From: Bacillota bacterium
GTDB taxonomy: Bacteria > Bacillota > Desulfotomaculia > Desulfotomaculales > JAJYZD01
Direction of reading: 5' to 3'
Assembly (NCBI GenBank): GCA_021800315.1
Contig: JAJYZD010000032.1
Span: forward strand, 1 to 20,437
Length of the DNA: 20,437 bases
A model generated the notes under the pieces. It ran no database searches. It was not told where the DNA came from and saw only the letters and a list, made by a program, of their open reading frames with translations. Below, piece by piece: positions 9,346 through 17,547 of this stretch. Position 1 is the stretch's first letter. Every line of letters begins with the position of its first letter. Both the position numbers and the translations under genes were made by a program.

Positions 9346-11896
9346 GGTCACCGCATACCTGGCCGGCTTGCTGGGAAAAGAGGCCGGGGAACGCAGTCCG
9401 GTGGTGTGGTTCGATCCCGAGTCGCATTACCGGGAGGCGCTGGCGGATTTGGAGGGGCTGTTGCCGGAAGTGACGTTCCTGCGCTACGACGACAGCTTCT
9501 TTGCCCTGCGCTTTGCCCTGGAACCTTTTTTGTCCGGCGCGGACCCGGAAGAAGTCATCGTGTACGTTCCTCTGGCCCGGGAGCAGTGTCACGGCGCCCT
9601 GGTGGAAGCCACCACGCTGGGCGTGGAACTCTTCCCCGGGCAGCACCCCCGCCAGCGCAATACCCGTTTGGGCCTGGTAGCCAAACACGCATTAACGGAT
9701 CTGCTGGGCGACACGGCGGAGATCGAAAGACAGGTGGAAGCGGGGAAACTGACCCTGCGTGACCTGGACAGTCTGGCGGAGAAGGGCGCCGGGGGTATCC
9801 TTAGCCTGATCTTGGGCCGTGGCCAGGCGAAAGACATGGCCCTCGCTTTCCTGGGCTCCGACACGTACGATGAGGAGATACGACGGCGCCATTGCGGGGA
9901 GGAATTGACCCGCCTGTTGCAGGATAGGTTTGCTTTCACCCCGGAAGCGGGAGAAGCCCTGCCCCGGGTGCGGGCCGCCTTTGCCCGCCACGTTTTGACC
10001 ACGGACTTTCTAGCCGGCCTCGATAGTGTTCCTGATCAATTGGCGCTGGTGGGAACCGCCCGTGAAAAGGCCGCCGCCGATGCTTGCGTGGAGGTTGCCC
10101 GGGCCTGGCGGCAGCGTTACGACCTCAGCGACGGCTACCGGACCCAGGCCGCCCTGGTGGAAAGGGATTTGAACCTGGAGGCCATCGACCTGACTTTTGA
10201 ACAGTTGGTCCGGACGGATACTTTTGCTGCTTGCGAAAAAGCCCTGCAGAAGATGGCGGCGGGCCGCCTGGCGGAGCAGGGGAGTGAGGAAACGGTCAAC
10301 CTGGCCCGGGAGAGAAAGACGGGATTCTGGGGCCTGCACGATCAGGCTATCCGCTCCGGCTGGGACCTGTTGGCAACGGCCGGAGAGTTCCTGTTGGCCG
10401 GGGACCGGATCGAAAAGGAGTTGGGCGGGGCCGACCTTGCGGCCCAGTCGCTTTGGCGCCGTTATACGGAGGGCGACTCCCCCTGGTGCCTTTTCGATAC
10501 TCTGTACCGGCACATTGAGCGCCAGTGGGAAACCATGTCCGGCGAGGAAGCGGAGGATCTTGACTTCCTCCTGCGGCGGATCGATCAACGCTACATGGAT
10601 GTCTCCTCCCGGATGGCGGACGCATTCCTGGCGCGTCTTGCCGCTGGCGGCTTCACCATGGACGGAGTGAAAAAACAAGTGGACGTCTTCGCGTACCACG
10701 TGGCTCCGGCCCTTGCGGAGGGCAAGACCGCCTATGTACTGGCCGACGCTTTCCGTTTCGAGATGGCGCGGGAGGTGGCCGACAATCTGGGCCAGGATTT
10801 TGACGTGGTGCTGCGAGCGGTCACGGGGACTGTTCCGGGAGTAACCGAGGTGGGCATGGGGGCCCTCCTGCCCAACCATGCGAGCCCCGCCCTGGTCGTG
10901 ACCGGTCCAGGCAAGTTGGCCCTGCAAGTCGACGGCAACGTGTTGAAGGACAGGAAGGACCGGATCCGGTTTCTCGAAGACACCGTCGGGGCGGGGCTTT
11001 GCCACCTGGAGATGCACGAACTCCTACCCAAACCACGCAAGAACGTTCGGGAGCGTATCGACCAGGCCGGGCTTATTCTGGTCAACCTGCAAGACGTAGA
11101 CCGCATGGGGGAAAATGAGGGTCCCCACCTGGTGCGGCGTTATCTCGACGACCGTGTCGCCGACCTGGCGAGGGCCTGCCGGCGGCTGGCTGCGCTTGGG
11201 GTGCAAAAAATCATCGTTTCCGCCGACCACGGTTACCTTTTCGGCGAGATTCTAACCAGTTACCGGAAAATTGATCCTCCGGGCGGTGACACCGCCGCTT
11301 TGCACCGCCGTTTCTGGCTCGGGCACGGGGGCACGGCCGACCCGTCTTTCCTGCGGTTCAAGGTGTGTGATTTCGGCCTGGAAAGCGACCTGGAGATGGC
11401 GGTACCCCGGGGCACGGCCTGCTTTAAGGTCCAGGGAGGGAACACGGCCTATTTCCACGGCGGTTTGTCGCTTCCGGAGCTGGCGGTACCGGTGCTGGTG
11501 GTGGGCCGGTCTGCTCCCAAAGCCGGCTTTTTGTCCAAGGATATCGAATGGTCCCTGATACCCGGGAGCAAGAAGATCACCACCCGGTTCTTCTCGGTCC
11601 AGATATGCGGCCGGCTGACGGGCATGAATCTGGGCCTGGACCTGCCCAGGGTACGCGTAGAGATATTGGAAAAGGGGAAGTCCCTCTCCGAACCGGTCAC
11701 GGCCTCGTATGGCTTCCACGCGGCGACCAGGGAGGTGGAACTGCAACTGGATGATTCGGGCACCGTCAAACCGAACTCGGTAGCCCTGAGGCTGCGCTCG
11801 GATCCGTCCTCAAGCAAGGTCAGCGTCTGTTTGGTGGAGGCATCAACGGGGACCGAACTGAGCCGTTTGATGGTGGAGGCGGCCCTGAGCATGTGA
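9338..11896 (+). CDS. pglZ: BREX phosphatase-fold protein PglZ
   Basis: Encodes 852 residues. PglZ belongs to the alkaline phosphatase superfamily and is an essential core component of all BREX types; its substrate is unknown. An N-terminal region of ~440 residues precedes the PglZ domain. In that domain the expected metal-binding positions are visible: an Asp in LADAFRFE at about residue 470 and an Asp-His-Gly (SADHGYLF) at 630-632, followed by a C-terminal beta-rich region. The ATG at 9338 overlaps the pglX stop by eight bases and has GGGAGAGG at 9320-9327, so translation is probably coupled. Composition matches brxB-brxC. The stop at 11896 is followed by the longest gap in the operon (194 bases to the next start), where the canonical brxL would be expected. 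Confidence 0.95.
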   Translation: MGKVTAYLAGLLGKEAGERSPVVWFDPESHYREALADLEGLLPEVTFLRYDDSFFALRFALEPFLSGADPEEVIVYVPLAREQCHGALVEATTLGVELFPGQHPRQRNTRLGLVAKHALTDLLGDTAEIERQVEAGKLTLRDLDSLAEKGAGGILSLILGRGQAKDMALAFLGSDTYDEEIRRRHCGEELTRLLQDRFAFTPEAGEALPRVRAAFARHVLTTDFLAGLDSVPDQLALVGTAREKAAADACVEVARAWRQRYDLSDGYRTQAALVERDLNLEAIDLTFEQLVRTDTFAACEKALQKMAAGRLAEQGSEETVNLARERKTGFWGLHDQAIRSGWDLLATAGEFLLAGDRIEKELGGADLAAQSLWRRYTEGDSPWCLFDTLYRHIERQWETMSGEEAEDLDFLLRRIDQRYMDVSSRMADAFLARLAAGGFTMDGVKKQVDVFAYHVAPALAEGKTAYVLADAFRFEMAREVADNLGQDFDVVLRAVTGTVPGVTEVGMGALLPNHASPALVVTGPGKLALQVDGNVLKDRKDRIRFLEDTVGAGLCHLEMHELLPKPRKNVRERIDQAGLILVNLQDVDRMGENEGPHLVRRYLDDRVADLARACRRLAALGVQKIIVSADHGYLFGEILTSYRKIDPPGGDTAALHRRFWLGHGGTADPSFLRFKVCDFGLESDLEMAVPRGTACFKVQGGNTAYFHGGLSLPELAVPVLVVGRSAPKAGFLSKDIEWSLIPGSKKITTRFFSVQICGRLTGMNLGLDLPRVRVEILEKGKSLSEPVTASYGFHAATREVELQLDDSGTVKPNSVALRLRSDPSSSKVSVCLVEASTGTELSRLMVEAALSM

Positions 11897-11946
11897 AGTA
11901 GGCTGCCGTCCGTCTCTAGAACCAGATAGATTATTACATTTTTGGG

Positions 11947-11976
11947 TTGACGCGTAGGCTACCATGGGTGTATCAT
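11947..11976 (+). promoter_or_regulatory. Candidate sigma70-type promoter for the ietA/ietS-like pair
   Basis: TTGACG (11947-11952, five of six matches to the -35 consensus) is followed after 18 bases by TATCAT (11971-11976, five of six to the -10). It lies in an AT-richer gap between pglZ and the ATPase gene, leaving a leader of about 105-110 bases. An 8-base palindrome, CGTGCACG at 12021-12028, lies in that leader and might be an operator, but it is short enough to be chance. This is a pattern match only. Confidence 0.5.
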
Positions 11977-12076
11977 TATAACCGACGGGTTTTAGGATGT
12001 GGCCCATGGATAGCGTGGGACGTGCACGCTCATGGTATCCGGATCGTGCGCCATCGTCCGGTGAGGAATCATGGAG

Positions 12077-12084
12077 AGGAGGTG
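12077..12084 (+). promoter_or_regulatory. Ribosome binding site deciding the ietA-like start
   Basis: AGGAGGTG lies six bases before the GTG at 12091 and is a near-perfect anti-Shine-Dalgarno match. The in-frame TTG at 12085 is too close to it, and the open frame upstream to 11947 has no comparable site. Confidence 0.75.
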
Positions 12085-12090
12085 TTGACC

Positions 12091-13086
12091 GTGCCCAGCG
12101 GAAAACTGCTCAGGCAATTGGTGAAGGTGGGGGCGGAAGCCAACAGCCAGGAGTTTGCCCGTCTGGTCGATGCCTTGATATCCGAGGAAAGGGCGAAAAA
12201 ACACCACCTGTTGGCCAACGACCTCGAAAGAATACTCTACGGCGAGCGACCCGCGGGGCCGCGGCAACTCCGGCGTTTTTCCTACGACGTTCCGGCGGAT
12301 AAGGAACGGGGTTTGCCGCTGCTGGAAGTTCGGGAACCCGTACGGGATTTTCAGGATATTGTTATGTCCGATGAGAACCGTTCCATCGGCGAAGAAGTCC
12401 TCCTTGAGCAATCCCGTAGTGAGATACTGGCGTCTTACGGGTTGAAGCCAATCAGTCGCCTGCTCTTCTGTGGACCACCGGGATGTGGGAAAACTTTGGC
12501 GGCTGAGGTTATGGCTAGTGAATTGTGCTTAGAGTTGGTGATTATTAGATTTGACGCCGTCATTTCATCTTTTTTAGGAGAGACTGCGGCTAATCTGCGC
12601 AGGGTCTTTGATTTTCTGGACCATGGGCGTTTTGTGGCATTGTTCGACGAGTTTGATGCTATCGGGAAGGCCAGGGAAGATGCCGCGGATCACGGGGAAC
12701 TGAAAAGGGTGGTCAACTCCTTCCTGCAAATGATGGATAGCTATCGCGGGAAAAGCCTTCTTGTTGCGGCCACTAATCATGAGCGTCTACTGGATAAGGC
12801 GTTGTGGCGACGTTTTGACGAAGTAATGATGTTTGATAAGCCGAATTTGGAACAGATTCGCAGCTTGTTAATGGTTAAGCTCCGTGGGGTTCGCCACGAA
12901 TTACCAGAAGACGATATTTCTTTTCTTAACTCCTTCAAGGGCTTCAGCCACGCAGACATCGAACGCATAATCATTAAAGCCGTTAAAATGATGGTCTTAA
13001 AAGGCAGGGAATTTTTAACTATGGATATCCTCGATGATGCCCGTAAACGCGAAGAGAGCAGGCTGCACATGACGGCGCGGATGTGA
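12091..13086 (+). CDS. ietA: AAA+ ATPase, IetA-like antitoxin/regulator of the adjacent subtilase
   Basis: Encodes about 331 residues with a classic AAA+ module. Walker A GPPGCGKT is at residues 128-135, Walker B LFDEFD at 184-189, a sensor-1 Asn is in VAATNHE, and the WRRF arginine pair could act as Arg finger. A lid domain follows. The ~125-residue N-terminal region (helical, then a beta segment) is typical of ATPases paired with intracellular subtilases. In the Agrobacterium IetA/IetS pair the ATPase is the antitoxin and the protease the toxin; homologous pairs have been reported as anti-phage systems. The frame is open back to 11947, but the ribosome binding site supports the GTG at 12091. 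The 3' half is less GC-rich than the BREX core. The end overlaps the longest protease frame by four bases. The family assignment is confident; the biological role here is inferred. Confidence 0.8.
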   Translation: MPSGKLLRQLVKVGAEANSQEFARLVDALISEERAKKHHLLANDLERILYGERPAGPRQLRRFSYDVPADKERGLPLLEVREPVRDFQDIVMSDENRSIGEEVLLEQSRSEILASYGLKPISRLLFCGPPGCGKTLAAEVMASELCLELVIIRFDAVISSFLGETAANLRRVFDFLDHGRFVALFDEFDAIGKAREDAADHGELKRVVNSFLQMMDSYRGKSLLVAATNHERLLDKALWRRFDEVMMFDKPNLEQIRSLLMVKLRGVRHELPEDDISFLNSFKGFSHADIERIIIKAVKMMVLKGREFLTMDILDDARKREESRLHMTARM

Positions 13087-13100
13087 CTTCCCAAGCCTGC

Positions 13101-13108
13101 GGAGGTGA
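13101..13108 (+). promoter_or_regulatory. Ribosome binding site deciding the ietS-like start
   Basis: GGAGGTGA lies seven bases before the GTG at 13116, making that codon the likely start rather than the GTG at 13083 that overlaps the ATPase stop. Confidence 0.75.
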
Positions 13109-13115
13109 ACAGACC

Positions 13116-15422
13116 GTGGCTCAGTATGACCACCTGCCTTTACCGAGGCTGGAACCGGAAAACCCGCGTCGAACCGGAGGCGGGTTCCCTCCCGTAGTTC
13201 CTCCTTCTGACCCGAAGGGCTTTGCCGCAGACATTTCGGGGCAACTTGCGCACGCAGTTGAGCGGGCACAAGCTGAAGTTCCCGGTTTTGATCCCCGGCT
13301 GTTGTTAAAGATTCGTGCTACGGGCCTAAATCCTGGCGATATCGAAACTATTGAGGGATTGTCGGTCGTGAGCCAGGAAGGCAAGAATCTTGTCCTATTG
13401 TTTGCCGCGGCAGAAGGGCTCAACGAATTCAAGCATAGGTTGAATCAAATTGCCCACGGTGAGGTTCCTACCCGTAAGGACATCATGTATGCCGTGAAAG
13501 GGTGGGATAATTGGAATAAAGAGGACAGAGCAGGTCCGGCGATCTTGCGACATGGCCTTCCTGACCCCGAGCCGTTTCGGGTGGACGTGGAACTCTGGCC
13601 GCTGGAAAGACGTGACGAACGGGAACGTATGCTGGCGGCCTTTGATGGTATGTGCCGTGAAAAGGGCTTGCGGCAACTGGACCGGCTCGTACAAGAGACG
13701 ATCATCATGTATCGGCTTGAGGTATCGCGTATCGGGTTGGATTTTCTACTCAGTTACCGTGACGTCAGAATGATTGATCTGCCGCCCCTGTATCAACTCG
13801 AAGTGGGTTTAGCCCATAGGTCGCTACGGGATCTGCCGCAGATACCCCTACTTGAGGGAAGCGCGCCAGGAATCGCGGTGCTTGACAGCGGCTTGAACAC
13901 CAACCACCCGCTCCTGGGTCCGGCCGTGGGCGACGCCCAAAGCTTCCTGGCCGGGCTTGGGCCGGAGGATGAAAACGGCCATGGAACCATGGTGGCAGGA
14001 TTGGCGCTGTACGGGGATGTGGAAGAGCATCTCCGGGCAGGGCGTTTTACGCCCGGGTTGCGTCTCTTCAGTGGGCGTATAACCGATGCCTCGAACTATT
14101 CGCCTGGCTTTTTGGAAAACCATGTGATCGATGCCGTGGATTATTTCTCCACGCACTATGGTTGTCGGGTTTTCAACCTGTCCATCGGAGATGTAAACAA
14201 ACCATATAAGGGCGGGCACGTCCGCGGGTTGGCGGCGGTCTTGGATGTTTTGGCCAGGCGGTACAACGTGCTGTTTGTTGTATCAGCGGGAAACTTTTGG
14301 GGCGCCGACGGATGTCCCGGCGATTGGCGGGCGGACTATCCCCACTACTTGCTCACTGGCGAAGCAAGAATCATTGACCCTGCTCCTGCCCTTAATGTAC
14401 TGACAGTGGGTAGTCTGGCTAAATTCGAACGGCCGCGTCTGGGTCAAAGGTTTCCCGACGATGTCAACTATCAGCCTGTGGCCAGAAATGATCAGCCCTC
14501 ACCTTTCACCCGCTGCGGTCCGGGGCCTGGCGGCGCGATCAAGCCCGAGGTGGTTGAATACGGCGGAAACTTTGCCGTCGATTTGCGGGTTCAGGGTAAC
14601 CTCATGCCCAACGATTTACTGGGAGAACTCAGTACGTCCCATGACTTTGCGGGAGGCAGGCTTTTTGCGGTGGATGCCGGGACAAGTATGGCCGCTCCGA
14701 AAATAGCCCATCTTGCCGGAAGACTGCTTAAGAGTTATCCACACGCCGGGGCCAACCTCTTACGCGCCCTCATAGTTGCCCATGCCAACATTACGGATGC
14801 AACCAGCGAACTCTTTCAGGATAAAGCAAAAGCAATCCAGACAGTGGGTTACGGTAGACCGGACTGGGATACGGCAATTCATTCGCTGGATTTCCTGGTG
14901 ACCCTGTATTGTGAGGAAAAGATCAGAGGTGAGACTCATCATTTTTACGAGATACCGCTTCCAGAGGACTTTTTCGGAGGACGGCCAAGACGGAAGCGGT
15001 TCATCACGGTTGCCCTGGCACACATGCCCGTAGTCCGGAGAACCAGGATCGAATACAAGGGCAGTACGATTAGTTTTCGTGTCGTTAAAGCACCTAAAGT
15101 GGAAACTATCCTGCCAATCTTTCGCCATACGTCCAAAGAAGAAAGAGAGGATCTATTGCCCGAACTGTCAAATTTCAGACCGACACCGACCATTAGAAAT
15201 AAGGGTACCGTCCAGGCGGCCACCTGCCAGATAGGGCAAGTAGACAGGAGGTGGGGAGACAACCGGCTGTTCGTTGTGGTCACCCGGCTCGTTGAACCTT
15301 GGGCTAAAACGATCTTCGAAGAAGAAGATTACGCTTTGGTGCTGGTGCTCGGGGACGAATCGGAACAGGTCAGGTATTACAGCCAGATAAGGCAACTGCT
15401 GCGGCCGCGTGTCCGACTGTGA
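13116..15422 (+). CDS. ietS: Intracellular subtilisin-like serine protease, IetS-like toxin/effector
   Basis: Encodes about 768 residues. A full S8-family catalytic set is present: Asp257 (AVLDSGL), His289 (NGHGTMVAG), the oxyanion-hole Asn393 (SAGN) and Ser524 (GTSMAAP), so it should be an active protease. About 250 residues precede the catalytic domain and about 220 follow it. There is no signal peptide or membrane segment, so it acts in the cytoplasm. The opening YDHLPLPRLEP...NPRR is a feature I associate with the IetS type. It is co-transcribed with the ATPase gene; the predicted starts leave 29 bases between them, although the open frame itself begins within the ATPase stop. By analogy with IetAS, uncontrolled protease would harm the cell and the ATPase would restrain it, or release it on infection. 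The target is unknown. Composition is less GC-rich than brxC or pglZ. Confidence 0.82.
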   Translation: MAQYDHLPLPRLEPENPRRTGGGFPPVVPPSDPKGFAADISGQLAHAVERAQAEVPGFDPRLLLKIRATGLNPGDIETIEGLSVVSQEGKNLVLLFAAAEGLNEFKHRLNQIAHGEVPTRKDIMYAVKGWDNWNKEDRAGPAILRHGLPDPEPFRVDVELWPLERRDERERMLAAFDGMCREKGLRQLDRLVQETIIMYRLEVSRIGLDFLLSYRDVRMIDLPPLYQLEVGLAHRSLRDLPQIPLLEGSAPGIAVLDSGLNTNHPLLGPAVGDAQSFLAGLGPEDENGHGTMVAGLALYGDVEEHLRAGRFTPGLRLFSGRITDASNYSPGFLENHVIDAVDYFSTHYGCRVFNLSIGDVNKPYKGGHVRGLAAVLDVLARRYNVLFVVSAGNFWGADGCPGDWRADYPHYLLTGEARIIDPAPALNVLTVGSLAKFERPRLGQRFPDDVNYQPVARNDQPSPFTRCGPGPGGAIKPEVVEYGGNFAVDLRVQGNLMPNDLLGELSTSHDFAGGRLFAVDAGTSMAAPKIAHLAGRLLKSYPHAGANLLRALIVAHANITDATSELFQDKAKAIQTVGYGRPDWDTAIHSLDFLVTLYCEEKIRGETHHFYEIPLPEDFFGGRPRRKRFITVALAHMPVVRRTRIEYKGSTISFRVVKAPKVETILPIFRHTSKEEREDLLPELSNFRPTPTIRNKGTVQAATCQIGQVDRRWGDNRLFVVVTRLVEPWAKTIFEEEDYALVLVLGDESEQVRYYSQIRQLLRPRVRL

Positions 15423-15453
15423 GCTTGCTACATGAAAGGGCGATTTTTGAGTT

Positions 15454-15475
15454 GGCCCCATGGTAAGTGGGGTCC
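15454..15475 (+). other. Small hairpin between the protease gene and brxL
   Basis: CCCCA (15456-15460) and TGGGG (15468-15472) can pair around a seven-base loop. The stem extends to flanking GG/CC with one bulge. No run of T follows, so it is not a standard intrinsic terminator. It could attenuate or protect the transcript ahead of brxL, or be chance. Confidence 0.25.
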
Positions 15476-15487
15476 GGGATCTTAATA

Positions 15488-15495
15488 GAGGAAGG
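15488..15495 (+). promoter_or_regulatory. Ribosome binding site deciding the brxL start
   Basis: GAGGAAGG lies eight bases before the ATG at 15504 and favours it over the TTG at 15498, which is only two bases away. Confidence 0.65.
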
Positions 15496-15503
15496 TCTTG
15501 TCT

Positions 15504-17516
15504 ATGTCCCAACTGGACAGGAAGGTAAACGACGTATTCGGCGGCAAGGTTGTCCGCAAGAACCTCGTGCGCCAGGTGAAAGTGGGAGCCAACGTACCAG
15601 TTTACGTGCTCGAATACCTCCTGGGCAAATACTGTGCATCCGAAGATGGAATCGTCATCCAGGCCGGCCTAGTGCTGGTGAACTCGGTGCTGGCGGAGAA
15701 CTTCGTACGTCCGGACGAGGCGAACAAGGCCCAATTCCGCTTGAAGGACCAGGGGCGGGCCAGCTTCATCGACAAGGTCCGGGTTCGGGTACTGGAAGAC
15801 AAGGATTGGGCGGAGTTGGCCAATTTCGGCCACCGGTACGTCAACGTACCCGACTATCTCATCCGGCAGTACCCCCGCATCCTGGAGGGAGGCATATGGG
15901 CCCAGGTGGAGTTGGAGTACCGGCCGGAGGAAGAGGGAGAAAGGTCGTTTTACATTACGGACATCCGTCCCATCCAGTTGGCCAGTTTCGAGTTCAGGGA
16001 GTATGTTAACAGCCGGCCTTCCTTTACGACCGACGAATGGATCGACCTGCTGGTTCGTTCCGTGGGCCTTGAACCTTCGTTCTTTAGCCGGCGCCTGAAG
16101 CTGTTTGTCCTGAGCCGGTTGATTCCCATGGTGGAACGAAATTACAATTTCGTTGAACTGGGACCGCGCAGCACCGGCAAATCCTTTGTATACCGCGATC
16201 TGTCCCCCTATTCCATTCTTGTATCCGGGGGCCGGACCACGGTGGCCAACCTCTTTTACAACATGGCCACAGGGAAGATGGGCCTGGTGGGACTCTGGGA
16301 CGTGGTGGCCTTCGATGAGGTGGCCGGTATCAATTTCAGCGACAAGACGGCGGTGCAGATACTCAAGGATTACATGGAGGCCGGTTCCTTCAGCCGCGGC
16401 AAGGAGGAACTGGTGGCCGACGCCTCCATGGTCTTCGTGGGGAACATCAACGTCCCGGTGGAGATCCTGGTGAAGACCAAGCACCTTTTTCAACCGCTGC
16501 CGGAGCCGATGCAGGACATGGCCCTGATCGACCGGGTGCACTTTTATCTGCCCGGCTGGGAAGTACCCAAGCTGGTGCCCGAACATTTCACGGATCATTA
16601 CGGGTTCGTGGTGGATTACCTGGCCGAAGCTTTTCGCGAACTGCGTAAACAGAACTTCACTGACGTGCTGGACCGCCACTTTTCTCTGGGGGCGCATCTG
16701 AATGCCCGCGACGCCAAGGCGGTCCGGAAAACCGTATCCGGCCTGGTCAAGCTTTTGCATCCCGACCGGGGGGTGACCAAGGAAGAGTTGACTGAATACG
16801 TGGAACTGGCCCTGGAAGGCCGCCGTCGAGTCAAGGAACAGCTCAAGAAGATGGGCTCGTTCGAGTTTTACCAGACCAGTTTTTCGTTCATCGACAACGA
16901 TACTAGGGAAGAGCGGGTCGTCGGTGTCCCGGAGGAAGGCGGCCGCGACTTGATATCTCAGGATCCCCTGCCGCCCGGGTGTGTCTACGCGGTCACCTCG
17001 GCCGTGGGTAACACGGTGGCCCTCTACCGGCTGGAAATTACGAAGGTGGGCGGGTCGGGCAAGCTCAAAATCGCAGGGAGCCCGCCGAAAGCACTGCGGG
17101 ACTCCATGACGACGGCCTTTAATTACGTTCTCTCCCGCAAGACCGAGATGGGCCTGGAGTCAGACCTGGGTCATTACGACTTTCACGTCCAGGTGGTCGG
17201 ACTCATCGCGGGGCGGGAAGGGGGCGAGGTGGGCCTGGCCTTCCTGGCGGCCCTGTATTCCTTGGTCAGGGGACGTTCCGTGCTGTCGGCGTTGGCAGTG
17301 GTGGGTCAGATGACCATCCAGGGCCACGTGGTGCCGGTTGCCTCGCTGACGGAGATTCTGCAGCTTGCGATGGATAATGGGGCGAGGCGGGTACTGATCC
17401 CTGTAGAAAACAAACGCCACTTCCTCGAAGTTCCGGCAGACATTCTGGAAAAGGTGGATCCGATCTTTTACTCTGATCCGCTGGTGGCGGCGATTAAGGC
17501 ACTGGGCATGAATTGA
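15504..17516 (+). CDS. brxL: BREX AAA+ protein BrxL (Lon-like C-terminal domain)
   Basis: Encodes about 670 residues, the usual BrxL length, and is the last core gene of type I BREX. BrxL is an AAA+ ring protein that binds DNA and is needed for phage exclusion but not for methylation. The N-terminal DNA-binding region is followed by Walker A GPRSTGKS at residues 220-227 and Walker B FDE with Asp271-Glu272. A Lon-type fold covers roughly residues 540-665 and includes the recognisable stretch VLIPVENK. The Lon catalytic dyad is not seen: the position of the Ser in Lon's DGPSAG reads EGGEVG (Glu575), and the Lys position reads Thr616 in ASLTEIL. Proteolysis by this domain is therefore unlikely. 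Composition returns to the high GC of brxB-pglZ, suggesting it belonged to the same block before the ietA/ietS-like genes were added. Confidence 0.94.
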   Translation: MSQLDRKVNDVFGGKVVRKNLVRQVKVGANVPVYVLEYLLGKYCASEDGIVIQAGLVLVNSVLAENFVRPDEANKAQFRLKDQGRASFIDKVRVRVLEDKDWAELANFGHRYVNVPDYLIRQYPRILEGGIWAQVELEYRPEEEGERSFYITDIRPIQLASFEFREYVNSRPSFTTDEWIDLLVRSVGLEPSFFSRRLKLFVLSRLIPMVERNYNFVELGPRSTGKSFVYRDLSPYSILVSGGRTTVANLFYNMATGKMGLVGLWDVVAFDEVAGINFSDKTAVQILKDYMEAGSFSRGKEELVADASMVFVGNINVPVEILVKTKHLFQPLPEPMQDMALIDRVHFYLPGWEVPKLVPEHFTDHYGFVVDYLAEAFRELRKQNFTDVLDRHFSLGAHLNARDAKAVRKTVSGLVKLLHPDRGVTKEELTEYVELALEGRRRVKEQLKKMGSFEFYQTSFSFIDNDTREERVVGVPEEGGRDLISQDPLPPGCVYAVTSAVGNTVALYRLEITKVGGSGKLKIAGSPPKALRDSMTTAFNYVLSRKTEMGLESDLGHYDFHVQVVGLIAGREGGEVGLAFLAALYSLVRGRSVLSALAVVGQMTIQGHVVPVASLTEILQLAMDNGARRVLIPVENKRHFLEVPADILEKVDPIFYSDPLVAAIKALGMN

Positions 17517-17547
17517 AACGGATCTGATGGGAAAAGAGGGGTGGCGA

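Noticed and set aside
11947..12090. 48-residue N-terminal extension of the ATPase
   Set aside because: The open frame continues upstream, but there is no ribosome binding site for it, it overlaps a good promoter match, and the GTG at 12091 has a strong site.
15498..15503. TTG at 15498 as the start of BrxL
   Set aside because: It is only two bases from the ribosome binding site; the ATG at 15504 has normal spacing and matches the usual BrxL N-terminus better.
15669..16760. 363-codon open frame on the - strand
   Set aside because: It is antisense to brxL, whose motifs in this stretch are clear.
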